This document shows positions 10,211 to 20,827 of a stretch of DNA of 64,000 bases, piece after piece. A program made the position numbers and the translations under genes. Under the pieces are notes generated by a model. It ran no database searches. It saw only the letters and a program-made list of their open reading frames with translations, and had not been told where the DNA came from. Each line of letters starts with the position of its first letter. The first letter of the stretch is position 1. This stretch comes from Areca catechu. Taxonomy: Eukaryota > Streptophyta > Magnoliopsida > Arecales > Arecaceae. The stretch covers positions 145,844,638 through 145,908,637 of the forward strand of contig CM038045.1 in the NCBI GenBank assembly GCA_021397845.1, read 5' to 3'.

Positions 10211-10547
10211 CTTATAAGAGACCTTGTGTGTACACAACAAATCTTATATAAGTTCAAAGGTAGGAAAAACTCTTTCCAATTGTAATTCATACAATTCTCA
10301 ACTTATCTTGGCCTCTAAAATATTAATAGTCTTGTGTGTACACAACAAACTATAATATTTTAGTTAAGTCAGACCCTTCGTTGCTATATAGTCATGATAT
10401 TAATCATAATACCCTTGTGTGTACACAACAAAGTATTATATTAAATCATTCCATAAGCATCAAATGTACCAAGAAAAATTATGTTAGTCACCATAAAGAA
10501 AAGGCCTTGTGTGTACACAACAAACCTAATATGGATCATAACATAAT
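10211..10547 (-). repeat. Four hairpins sharing one loop motif
   Basis: The plus-strand string TTGTGTGTACACAACAA occurs at 10224, 10332, 10415 and 10507. Each copy is flanked by arms that pair with each other but differ between copies: 10211-10219 with 10242-10252 (2-nt bulge), 10315-10330 with 10349-10363 (1-nt bulge), 10394-10412 with 10433-10449 (two 1-nt bulges), and 10478-10486 plus 10491-10495 with 10530-10534 plus 10539-10547. The loop contains the 10-nt palindrome TGTGTACACA. Confidence 0.85.
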
Positions 10548-10625
10548 AATGACTTGGCATGAAGGAAAGCCATATGTAGTGAATATTACACTGAGCATAT
10601 TAATCAATAATTAAGTTAATCATAC

Positions 10626-10770
10626 CGGCCAGGTAAGTGGGAGAGTGGTGGGAGTCCCCCCGTTGCTTTCCTTAGACACCAATAAGAATTGGCCAGGTCA
10701 GTCAACGGAACCAATTAAAAACCACGTCCTCTTTACCGATCATGAACCACTTTTCCTAGACACCGAATGA
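10626..10770 (-). promoter_or_regulatory. Leader module shared with Gypsy elements
   Basis: In sense the order is GGTGTCTAGGAA, GTGGTTCATGAT, then ACCTGGCCAATTCTTATTGG (a CCAAT...ATTGG stem), TGTCTAAGG, GGGACTCCC and TTACCTGGCC. The same ordered blocks are found in the leaders of NA1, NA2, AUT and NA3. No coding explanation fits. Role inferred to be at the RNA level. Confidence 0.7.
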
Positions 10771-10887
10771 TAAACTAATCATATTGATTATTTTTGCTTT
10801 TGGTATATGACACTACAACTTAATATGTTGTTAAAGAGGGGTTTATTAAAACAAAGCACATTCTAGCAAATATGTGCCATAGTGTGC

Positions 10888-11202
10888 CATCATACTAGGA
10901 CAACCATTTACCACATAATGGATCCACCATTATGCCAGGGCAACCTTATTTCAGTATGATGACTAGAAGGCTAAACATATCTCTATGCAAATTAAGGTTT
11001 AAGTGAAAACCTTAATTAGTGGCATACTTCAAACATATATGCATAATTAACACAAAAATGTGATTAGTGTGTCATCATACTAGGACAACCATTTACCACA
11101 TAATGGATCCACCATTATGCCAGGGCAACCTTATTTCAGTATGATGACTAGATCTCTATGCATATCTCTACAACAATTAGGGTTTGAGTGAAAACCCTAA
11201 TT
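10888..11202 (-). repeat. Duplicated hairpin block in the Copia1 leader
   Basis: Two copies about 185 bp apart (10888-11017 and 11073-11202). Each has outer arms CATCATACT / AGTATGATG (10888-10896 with 10953-10961; 11073-11081 with 11138-11146) enclosing an inner stem CATAATGG / CCATTATG. Each is followed by a second hairpin: AATTAAGGTTT / AAAACCTTAATT (10990-11017) and AATTAGGGTTT / AAAACCCTAATT (11175-11202). The two second hairpins differ by a paired A-T to G-C exchange. Confidence 0.85.
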
Positions 11203-11289
11203 GGTGACATTATAACAAACATATATTACATCTCATCTTACTTTTATAAAAATGCATCTAAAATTCAGAATATATATTTTAATCTTATA

Positions 11290-11307
11290 AGGAGGCTCTG
11301 ATACCAC
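11290..11307 (-). other. Primer binding site of Copia1
   Basis: The minus strand reads GTGGTATCAGAGCCTCC immediately after the 5' LTR. TGGTATCAGAGCC matches the 3' end of initiator tRNA-Met, the usual plant Copia primer. Confidence 0.92.
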
Positions 11308-13678
11308 TGTAAGGTTCGGTGGCAAGGCGGAATCATAGATTTCAAAAAAAAAAATTTATCTTAATGAAATCTTCACCAAACCTTCAACCCAAAATCTCCT
11401 TAAAAGAATTAAAAACATATAAGATGTTTATATAAGATTTAATCTCAAATCAAGATACTAACCTGTATCGCAAAATCCAAACTCTGAATCTCCACCAGGC
11501 GCCCAAATGTTCACCCTCCAATGGTGATCCACACAGAAAAACAATGAAGACAAAATTTCTATTTCTTGGTTCCTCTTCTTGAATTCTTTTTCAAGAATTC
11601 AATTCTTGGACCTTTAGACTGAAATTTTCTTTCTTGAAAATTTCCTTTTCTTCCTTCTTTCCTCTTCTTGAATTTTCTTCAAGAATTCCCTTTCTTGAAT
11701 CCCTTTTCTTGAATTGAATTGGAAGAAAAAAAAAAATTAAGACAGTCAAAGTCTTAATTCAAGAAAGAAAAGAAGAAAAGATCCTTTCCCTGTTCTTTCC
11801 TTTACCGTTCAAGACCTTCTTCTTATTCTTGTTTAGGGTCAGAGTTTCGACAGAGGATACCTCTGTAAGGGAAACAATACCCAACAAGAACAAGAGGAAG
11901 GAGTATTCTGGAGAGGAAGTGAGGGAATTGGATCTCTGAACTATGTTGCGTGAAAACCCCCGAGAACCCCAACCCTATTTATAGATCTCAGAGGGGTGTC
12001 ATCTCGAAACAACGCAACCCTCTGAAACCCCAGGGATCACGATCCCTCATCCCTCACGCATCCCCTCAACCAAAAATCACGATTCTCTGATTTGATTTTC
12101 GTTTTTCCGACGAGGAGAACTCTCGGAAAAACTTCAGGAAGGATCGCGACTTTTGGAGACGGATTTGCGACCGAAAAGCGACGGATCCTTTTCTTAAATT
12201 TTTCTGGCCATCAGATCCAGATCCAAGGGCGCCAGACAAGGATCTGAAAACGCCCCTTTTCAGATTTTTTTCTCCGACGTTTTGTTTCTCACGCATTTTA
12301 AGAGAAGTCCACGCACGTGGACTTTTCTTTCTTGGCGCGCGCGGGTGAGAAGAGGGAGGGGGCGGCTTGGAGAGAGGGTCTCAGTGAATTAAATTCACTT
12401 GGGTTCAGCCATGGGTTAGCCCAATGTCCTAAAAATTAAATTGGACCTTAATCTGGTTCAATTAGAACCCAATTAAGCCCAATTCGGAACCAAATTCGAA
12501 TCTGATTCGAATAGAAATTTGGTCTGCAACACATGCTAGTGTGTTTATCCTGCAAACATGATTTAATTCCAAATTAAATCCTTCATCAATTTTCTTTTGT
12601 GTGTGACCCATTGGGTTCCACACCTAGCCAGCAGTAGGTCCGAGTGCTATTTGACTTAATTCGGTTAGATCTCAACTAAGCCGATTTAGGTCAACTCAAA
12701 CTAGCTCGACTCGGTCAATTAGAATCTAATTCAAATTGACTGATTTGAATTACCATGACTCAATCATATACCTACAAGACAAGATTGACGTCTAGCAACG
12801 TATCATGTCTACCCGGAAGATGTGGAATTTTGGTGGAATTACCAAAATACCCTTCAGTGGTGAGTTACCGGGCAATTCAGTCCTTTGATCAACTTGCATC
12901 CCGAATATGATTAGGAATATGGATATTTGTCAAATCCAATTTTCATATTCATCCCTAGCTCAATCTTTATAATGATGATTCATTAATGAACCATTAGAAA
13001 ATAACTCTAATGTTCATACTTTGATCAAAGGTTTCCTGAATCCATCATTTGAAATTAGCTGGATGCTATTCCCTCTTACTAGGGCTGATCAATTCCTTGT
13101 TGACCTACTCACAACCTTCATATACAATCCACCATAACCAGTATCACCTCGTGCATGACTCAGTGTCATGATTGACTGCGAACCAAAGTATGGATTCATG
13201 TATATAAGGTACTATGGTAGTCTCAGGTCAAAGGACCACATGCACTACTCCCACTATGAGAATTATCTATTGACAAACAGATAAGGTTCCATTAGATATT
13301 CTCAATCTGGATCAATTCAGTGAACTCATTCTCCAATGAACACTCACATCCTAGTATTAGTGTCAAACACAAGTGACTGTGAGATCAGTCACCCTTATTA
13401 CAAAACATATATAGGATGTGCTGGTCTTGCCGGAAACATTGATCCCCAACTCAATGTCCCATCGACCAGGAATATTTTAGATTAGGGTTTTAAGGCTTTA
13501 GGTCTCACTGGTATGATCTCATCATAACCCTAGAACCATAGCCCTAATCTATGGGGTTCATCATAAAATCAAAAAGACACAGCAAATGATGAAAATAATG
13601 CCTTTATAAAATGTCAATTCATTGATTTTGGGATCAAAATTACAATATTTCAATTGGCTTTCAGGGCACAATCTTTCA
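11308..13678 (-). repeat. 5' LTR of Copia1
   Basis: 2371 bp, the sense-upstream LTR that holds the working promoter. TG/CA ends and the GGAAG duplication fix the boundary. The sense strand downstream of the TATA box is rich in A/T and GAAAGAA-type tracts. Confidence 0.95.
11975..11984 (-). promoter_or_regulatory. Presumed Copia1 core promoter (TATA box)
   Basis: The minus strand reads CTATAAATAGG about 1.7 kb into the LTR and about 0.67 kb before its end. It is a good plant TATA consensus in the place expected for the U3/R junction. Confidence 0.6.
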
Positions 13679-13786
13679 GGAAGTGCTCAACCACAAGCAC
13701 TTAGGTGGATAATGACAGAGGCCAACTCCTATATCCCAAGGCATTAGCGAGCCCTACCAAGTACTTAGGGAGCACTCGGCCATAAG
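13679..13786. repeat. ~88-bp tandem repeat, right part
   Basis: Continuation of the array at 3476-3751 after the duplicated GGAAG: the rest of unit 4 (GTGCTCAACCACAAGCACTT onward, with GGCCAACTCCTATATC) and the start of unit 5 near 13762. The array ends where the Copia2 LTR starts at 13787. Unit spacing across Copia1, after subtracting element and duplication, is 89 bp. Confidence 0.85.
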
Positions 13787-14983
13787 TGTTGGATTCCTCG
13801 GGCTGGGTGCAGTAGGAGATCTGGTTTCAAAATTTTTATTTTTGAAACCCTAACCGACGGGAACCCTATATCCTAGGATACTTGATCATGATAATCAATA
13901 AATCAATACTTTAGGATTATAGAAGAATACCTGGAGTGCTATAATCATTTATTTCCACAAGGCACACAAGTGCATGCCCTCCAAAGGTGATCCATACAAG
14001 AACCGAACCAAGGAAGCACTCCTATAATGGTTGCTTGTTTGATTGGAACTCTTTTGGCAGCCTTTCGGACTTTCTCCTTTGCTGGACTTCCTACCCTCTT
14101 ATAGGGCACTCAGATACCTTTCTATATCCCCTCTCGGATCTTGAATATCCCCTCTATTTTTCTTCCTAGGATCTTGTCTTAAAAGACTAGCCTTGTCTTT
14201 AAAGAACAAACTTTGTCTTAAAAAGACAAAGCTTGTCTTAAGGGGGGAGGAAGAGAAAATATCAGGTTGGAGTATTCTGATGGGAAATGAAGTGCTTTGG
14301 TATCAAATCACCAATGCCTTTTATAAAGAGGAATGGGGCACTTGATATGTCTTTTTCTCAGCCATCTTATAAGACTCTTCAATGAGAAGGAGTCTTATTA
14401 ATGATAAGACATATCATAATGACACCCTTTCATGCTCCAAGAGACATATAAATGTATCTTCAATTTTTCCAGCCATTTTTTCATCCACCACATGGCATTA
14501 ACCAGTCAAAATAAGGCTAGGGACATGGCTTTTGAATAAGAGGTGTCAGAGATTTTAAGATACTTAAAACAAAAGGACTCTTGGCCTCTTTAATTAGTGC
14601 CAAATGAAGAGACGCGACTCTTCATTTGTGTGCACAACATTATTCATGTCATATCATTATGTTGACCGGTCAAAGCCAACATGAAATGGTGTGGAGATGA
14701 GAAGGAGTCCTTTGAAACTCTATCTGGCATTTGTGATTCATTTGCAGAAGGACTCTTGGTCCTTCTGTGCATGGGATTGGCATGAAACCAAAAGTGGCTC
14801 CCAAGAGTCCATGCCAACATGGACTCTTCCACAAATGCAAGATAAAGACAAATAAAATCTAGATTAATACTGAATTAGGCTACCCCACTTAGGACTCTAA
14901 CCACTTAAATTGGTTAGCCCAAATAACAAGCAACTAGACCCAATCCAATTCGGTTAGGAGTTGGGCTAGCCAACGTAAGCTAG
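13787..14983 (-). repeat. Copia2 3' LTR, part a
   Basis: Starts TGTTGGATTCC (plus), corresponding to the sense LTR end. It shares a layout with Copia1: a 'ccctccaaaggtgatccata' segment near 13980, GAATTC/CTTGAA-type tracts, and TTGGTTAGCCCA near 14915. It is cut at the GCTAG target (14979-14983) by solo LTR S1. Short open frames here are not gene-like. Confidence 0.8.
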
Positions 14984-16446
14984 TGATGGGGACATCAGGA
15001 TCAACCCTAGTTTACTATGGGTCCTTGAATTTTGAGATCTTTCAGTCCCTTTACCAATTTTCAATTTTACCCAAAAATCTAGTCTGGTTGGCCCTTTGAG
15101 TCTTGTAATCAAGGCTAGAGTCAGTTGAGTCATTTGAAGTCATATGGAGTCCTGTAATAAGGTTTAAGTCATGAAAACCCGGTTATGTCCAATGATTAGG
15201 GTTTTCATTCACTTTGAGTCCTGTAATGAGGGCTTGTCCCATTTAGGCCCAAGTTAGTTCTTTTAAGTCCTGCTTTAGCCCTTGATATCATTGAGTCTTG
15301 TATTCAGAGTTTGATTCATGCCATTAGGATTTTGGATCAATTTCTGGGACATGTTCGTCTTAGTGAGCATAGTTGGTCAAGTCAGCTCATTTTGAGTCTT
15401 AAGTCAGTTGCATCTTGTACTTTTAATTTTTTGAGTCAAGTCCAGTTCAGCAAGAGAAGACTCAAGCCAGTGAAGGACCCCAGCTAGTGTGCCACTTCAG
15501 CAGCTAGTGGAGTCCCAGCCATACCTTGGATTGCACCACACTAGGATTACATGGAGGATCACATGAAGTCGACCCGTGCATAAAGATTTGGTGTCGACAT
15601 GCCAGCACACCCTTCCACCCTCTAGGCATGCCAACTCTACACACCATCAAGCTAGGAAGGAAGGTCAAACAGATATACTTTAATCCCATAAATCATAGAG
15701 GCTTGTCTTGGAATGATGTGGATAGCTCCAAGCCCAAGATGGAATATGTTTGGAGCCCCATGGTCCCCCCTCTTTTGGCCGCCCCATATGTACCATAATT
15801 GGAAGGATTTTGTTTTGGAATATGTTTGAATTCTACCATGTATTCCAGAGGCATAATAGGAAGGTGTTGGGCACCACTTATCATGAGGTTTTTCCATATA
15901 TTCTATTACTTGGGTCCTAAGTAATGAACATCTATATAAAGGACCCCTCGCATGTACTTTGGGAATGATGTTATGATTAATGAAAAAAAATTCTTGAGTC
16001 TCTTCTCAAATGTCCTTTGCCTTTGTGCATCGAGCTCCGTGAGGGAGTAAACTGCCTTTGCTCTTTGAGCATCGAGGGGTGTGAGGCCCTAGTTATCAAA
16101 CCCTAGCCACCTTATTTCTTCCAGCCCAAAGATGCCCATCATCAACCCATCCTTGCCGGCACTTGCTTCCTCTCTCTTCCATGTTTTCTTCAGCCATCTA
16201 GCCATCTTTTCTATCATTTTCTAACCCTCTTTAGGTATTTTGCAGATCCCTCAAGATTCACGTGAATCAAAGTCCTTTGCCTAGCTTTCGGGCCAGTAAA
16301 TAGAAAGCCGATGGATTCGTGGGTCTTCAGCTTGATCTTTCAGGCCGCATCCGGGAGTGTGGAGTGATCTCTTCATGAAAGTAGTAGCAAACATTATCAG
16401 GTACACACCCCCTAGCCCTCTAGATCGAGTTATTGCAGAAGAGCTT

Positions 16447-17693
16447 TGATGCGGAACTAATATGCATGTGATTATTTTTCTGTGTTTTAGGGGTTGGATG
16501 AGGTGGTTAAATCCTGAATATCAGATCAAAATATGATGTAGATAATTCTATATGAATCTTAAAAGCTATGTATGCAGATCAGGACCTAGGAAAGCAGTAA
16601 AGAGGGATCACCAGGGCTGAGAAGCCTCGGTTAGGGCTAGTTCTCCTACAATAAAACTACTGGTGGCAAAGGGGGTGTACCTGGCAATGTCTGATGCACC
16701 TGGTGAAGATCACAGTGAAGAGATCACTCATCCTTGATGGATGCAGCCTAGAAAATTGAGCTAGAGACCCGCGGATTCCCGGCTTTTTGCTTGGTGGTCT
16801 GATTGCAGCCCGGTTGGAGTCGTTGGATTCGTAGGAACTCGAGGACCTGCAAACAACCATCAAGGGTGAGAAAGCAAGGTTGGAAATAAAAGAAAAACTC
16901 AAAAAAGGTAGCAAGGGCATGGGAAGAGGAAGCTTGGAGGAAGGCTGGAATCAGTTGCAACACCGGGAAGAAGAAGACACCAATAAACCCCTTAAGCATG
17001 CAGTATGATAGCACACAGTAGTTGTAGAAAACTCAATTATCATTCATATATCAAAAGTTAACTCTCATACAAGAGACTAGGGTCCTTTAAATAGATCCAT
17101 AGTCTTGGGATCCAAGTAAGGATACAAAAGTAATTACATAAGAGTCTTATTCCCACCCAAACGCTAGCTAAAAAAATAGGAAACATTAGGTAGAAAAAAT
17201 CCCTAGAAATTCTCCTTCTCTCCTTGCCTTGGTCAGCCAAGAGGATGACTCTAAGTGGCTGACCAAGGGTGGTCTCCATAAGCTCTTGGCACCCTATCTC
17301 CCTCCTGGGCCTGGGCTAGCCCAATTTTGCTTCCGGCTGGTCCAGGGCTTCAGGGTTTTTGATTTCTCCTCCTAGGGTCTTCAAATCTTTAAGCTGGGTT
17401 GGACTTGGTTTACTCTTCCATGTCTTCAATCTAATTGGACTTGGTCTTCACTTGTATGATGTGGTCTTGAATCTTCAATGTGTTTGGACAGGACTCAGAA
17501 AAATAAAATTAGCTCAACATGAGCTGACTAGCATTGCACTGGACTAGCTCAACATGAGTTGACTAATACAAGATTCAAATAAAGATAACTTAGATGAACT
17601 AAGCTTTATTGCAATGGTCTCGAAAGTATCTAAGTGATCCACAGAGGGTTGAGAAGCCTCTGTCTTATTCTGGTGCCTCTGGTGTCCGCACCA
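16447..17693 (-). repeat. 3' LTR of NA1
   Basis: 1247 bp. Sense start TGGTGCGGACACCAGAGG, sense end CGCATCA. It has a CTATTTAAAGG TATA-like box near plus 17074. No coding content. Confidence 0.85.
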
Positions 17694-18240
17694 ATTCTCT
17701 CGGGATGGGAGGAACTCGACCCTATCGAGTGAAGATCAGGCTGGCTCACATATTATTGGAGGAGAATGCCTGGGTCAAGGCGTTGCAAGTCCTCTCGAGA
17801 AATCCATGAATTGTCCGACTCTGGTCGGCCTTGCCATCGGACCAGGAAGAATTGATAGTCGCGGCCCCGAGTCGTAATGGCTTGATCGTCCAGGATACGC
17901 TCGATCCGTTCTCCTCTCTCAGGCCAATTAATTGGTGGCACTCTGGGTAAGGGTCACTCACAATAGAAGGAGTAGGTTCGAAGGCCTCACAGGGTATTGC
18001 TGTCGGTTCTCTGTACTCAACCAGGTCTGTAATATTGAAGGTAGAACTAATGCCCATATTCGAAGGCAAGTCTAACACATAGGCATTTGATCTAACCTTC
18101 TTTAACACTTTAAAAGGTCTGGCTCCTCAAGCATGAAGCTTCTTTTAGGCCTAAGCCTAACCAAGATAGAATCCACTACATCAAGTTCCTTGGCCCTTCT
18201 TCGGGAATTAGCCAGTTTGTTTAAAAATTAGTGCAAGTGG
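17694..18240 (-). pseudogene. NA1 integrase C-terminus with chromodomain
   Basis: The minus strand reads an integrase tail (LANSRRRAKE, SILVRLRPKRSFML), then VLKKVRSNAYVLDLPS and STFNITDLVEYREP, then the chromodomain RIERILDDQAITTRGRDY followed by LVRWQGRPESDNSWI and REDLQRLDP. Chromodomains bind modified histone tails and can steer integration to heterochromatin. The two parts sit in different frames, so one shift is needed between about 17941 and 18000. The text adjoins the 3' LTR directly. Confidence 0.85.
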
Positions 18241-18362
18241 TGAACATGTTGGGCACATGCAGACTCCTAACAGGTGATGCAAGGGACTTAAACTATTACT
18301 AAACAGACTTGACTATGCATTCCTATCAAAGGAAATTTTATTGACCTCTATTGGACCTAAAC

Positions 18363-19847
18363 CTAAGAGATTATAGGTTCTTTAGGTTTGATCCTAGCTT
18401 GACATGGATATGAAAACTTATAATTGGCTCCTAGCAAATTCCAAAGGATATGCCAGAAGTATAATGCAAACCTAACATGCATGATGAATGCATGTAGTAT
18501 GCTAATCTCAGCTAAATGCAATCTAATGATCCTAGAAATGCTGGAGGTGTCTGGAAAGGGCAGAAAATAGGAAGTGGGTTCAGAATTAGTCTGGTAGGGT
18601 GGAGAAAAAGGTTCTGGGTTAGTTGGATAAAGTACGATATAAGAAGGCATGTCAGGGACTAATCCTAGACTAATGAGGCTAACCTTACGGGGTTGTGGTA
18701 TATCTATAGGGTTTGCATGATAGAAAGATAGGTTATTAATCTCAGGGAAGAGGTCCTTAATGGGAACTATAGAAGGGGGCTCATCCTGAAGGTATTTATT
18801 CAAAGAGATTAGGTCCTTAATAAATTCTTCTGGTTCTTGTATTTTAGGACTAGACTCTATAATTTGGCTCCCCTCTATGATTTCCTCAGGCAAGGTTCTA
18901 GCAGCAGTATCTAAGTTTTCCTCCTCTAATTATTCTTCCACTACAGGTTCCTCTACTAGACTAAACTCATAGGTGGCCTCTTTAGATGTCTTAGTGGGCT
19001 CAGGAGTTTCTTTCTCTAAATTTTCAAGGGGTTCATCCTCTTCAAAGTCCTCTCCCTCGTATTCATCTACTAAACTAGGATCATCCTCATACACTTCTAC
19101 CTCAGGCTCTTTAATTGGTTTTGGGGTTTCTTCCTTGCAAACAAATGGGATAGGAGTTGTATGCTGGTCTAAAGGAAGTCAGCTAGGTTTAGGTTTAAGG
19201 GAATTAACCTTATTGGACTTAGATTGACTGATCATGAGTTCCCTCTGATATAACTCGAATTCCCTAGCTAGGTGATAGGCTTCTTCTAGGTCTTGAATTT
19301 GACAATGAAATAGCTCCCACCGGATATCCCTATGCAAGCCATCTTGAAATCTAGCCATGATCTTAGACTCAGGTTCAACTGTGTTACATTTCCTACTAAA
19401 CTCATTAAATTGGTCAATGTGCTCAGACACAGTTTTATTACCCTGCCTCAATTCGTACCATTGGTCTAAAAGTTCATATTCATATAATTCACCTAGGTAC
19501 TTCTCTCTCAATTTACTTCTCATGGCTTTCCAGGTGCATATTTCATCTCCTCCTCGATAACATTCATTTTCAATAACTGCCCAATGCACCTTAGCATATC
19601 GGGTTAAACTATGTAGGGCCAATCTAAATTTTTCCAACTCCGACATCCTAGTGTACTCAAAATACTGATCCATTCTTTCCTCCCAATCAATATACAATTC
19701 TTGTCTTCCATCAAAAGTAGGTGCATAAGGTTGGGTGCTCCTATGGTTAGGTTCTAAGGATGGATCATGATATGGGGTTCTCCTAAGATTGGGCTCCCTA
19801 TATGGGTCGGAATATTGGGTTCTCCTAGGATTGGACTCCATGGTCAC
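18363..19847 (-). pseudogene. NA1 gag fused to acidic region and integrase remnant
   Basis: A single frame of about 495 codons with two stops and no frameshift. Order: N-terminal repeats (NPRRTQYSDPYR, NLRRTPYHDPSL), a retrotransposon gag core (YIDWEERMDQYFEYTRMSE to DQFNEFSRKCN), an acidic linker (SLVDEYEGE near 19065), a region with RKVSLISLGLVPDM, and a C-terminus resembling the integrase core (HVRFALYFWHILWNLLG) but without its acidic catalytic residue. There is no zinc knuckle, protease or RT. The same order recurs in NA2 and partly in NA3, so it is a family trait rather than a private deletion. Confidence 0.8.
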
Positions 19848-20813
19848 ACTAGTTGAATTGGATTAAGTCTACTGGCATTGGGTTCCTAACCTAATGGTCA
19901 TGCAATCAAACACACACATCGACTCCTAAGCTAGTGCTCATGCAAGATTCGATCAAACCAACTACAGCTCCCTAGACCTAGAGTCCAAAACTAGATGCTC
20001 TATCAGGGTGGCAAACTAGCCTATAGTAACTCTGTACTCAGCCAGGCTGGTGTAAGGGGAGTAATAGGTCCCTGATTACCAATCTTAGACACCAATCAAA
20101 GATTGGCCAGGCAAGCGGACCAGCACACAAGCCCTTTGGGATTGAATCCCTGAACCACCATTCTAGACACAAAGCACAAGGCACACACAGGTTAGCTTGA
20201 CATAATGATCTGACACTTAGTCCAGACCCGACCAGTTGGTGTCCCTAGCCCACTAGGACAAATTAAGTCTAATCAATTTTAAGTTAGGCTTGGGACTGAA
20301 TGCAAGGGAGGTGGTTTTGGGCTAAGGAAAGGTAATGACCTCCTTCCCTTATTTGGCATAAAGAGAGTGCCCTTAAAGTAAATTATGCAATGATGGCAGG
20401 CAGATGAGGATGCAAATTAGGATTTAGATGTTTTTGGTATTTTTGGAGAATATGCAATTTTTTTTTATATTTTGGTATTTTATTAAATAGAAGAAAATTT
20501 GAAAATTATGGCCTAATATACAAGAAATATACTAAAATTAAAAGATATGCAAATGAGATACTAAACAAAACCCTAAATCTTCCAAAATTGCCTTGCTGAT
20601 AAAATAGAGCCAAAAATTTGCAGGTTGTATTTCGACCTGCAGAAACTGCACAGATAGAAATAAAATCTACAAAACATTTTTTAAATACTTTGGATTAATA
20701 TGAATCCTGTAAAACAAAAATTGGAATCTTTGGAGTTCTGAACAGAGAGAAACAACTAAAAGAATAGAGCATATACAGACCGTGAAGGATGCAGAAAACA
20801 AGCCCAAATATAA
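19848..20813 (-). other. NA1 leader
   Basis: Non-coding. Contains the shared leader module (about 20041-20180), with GGTGTCTAAG, CCAAT...ATTGG stem, GTGGTTCAGGGATTC and GTGTCTAGAA in sense, then 'gggctaaggaaaggtaat' near 20318 (plus strand). The AT-rich part next to the primer site has no recognisable feature. Confidence 0.75.
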
Positions 20814-20827
20814 GCTCTAATACCTGA
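20814..20827 (-). other. Degenerate primer binding site of NA1
   Basis: The minus strand reads TCAGGTATTAGAGC next to the 5' LTR, three changes from TTTGGTATCAGAGC as in relatives. It sets the LTR start at 20828. Confidence 0.65.

Larger units (their letters stand above)
10034..11289 (-). other. Copia1 untranslated leader, rich in RNA structure
   Basis: 1.26 kb between the primer binding site and the gag ATG with no gene-like frame. In sense order it holds two copies of a hairpin block (10888-11202), a module shared with Gypsy leaders (10626-10770), and four long hairpins carrying one common loop (10211-10547). In retroelements this interval normally carries packaging and dimerisation signals; that role here is inferred from position and structure. 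Confidence 0.8.
3752..13678 (-). mobile_element. Copia1: young, near-complete Ty1/Copia retrotransposon
   Basis: A 9.9-kb element with LTRs at 3752-6121 and 11308-13678, flanked by the 5-bp duplication GGAAG (3747-3751 and 13679-13683). Minus-strand order: 5' LTR, primer binding site, long structured leader, gag, protease, integrase, RT, RNase H, purine tract, 3' LTR. The integrase DDE residues, YVDD of RT and RNase H residues are present, but five 1-nt contractions at short homopolymers break the frame. Near-identical LTRs mean very recent insertion. The Copia lineage below superfamily is not resolved. Confidence 0.95.

Noticed and set aside
10224..10523. Regularly spaced identical 17-mers that might suggest a CRISPR array
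   Set aside because: Plant retrotransposon leader, spacing uneven (108, 83, 92), repeats too short, no cas genes. The flanking complementary arms give a better explanation.
15526..15798. Possible host gene frames in 13990-15900
   Set aside because: Each is short, overlapped on the other strand, and falls within Copia2 LTR part a or solo LTR S1, whose boundaries and target duplication are supported.
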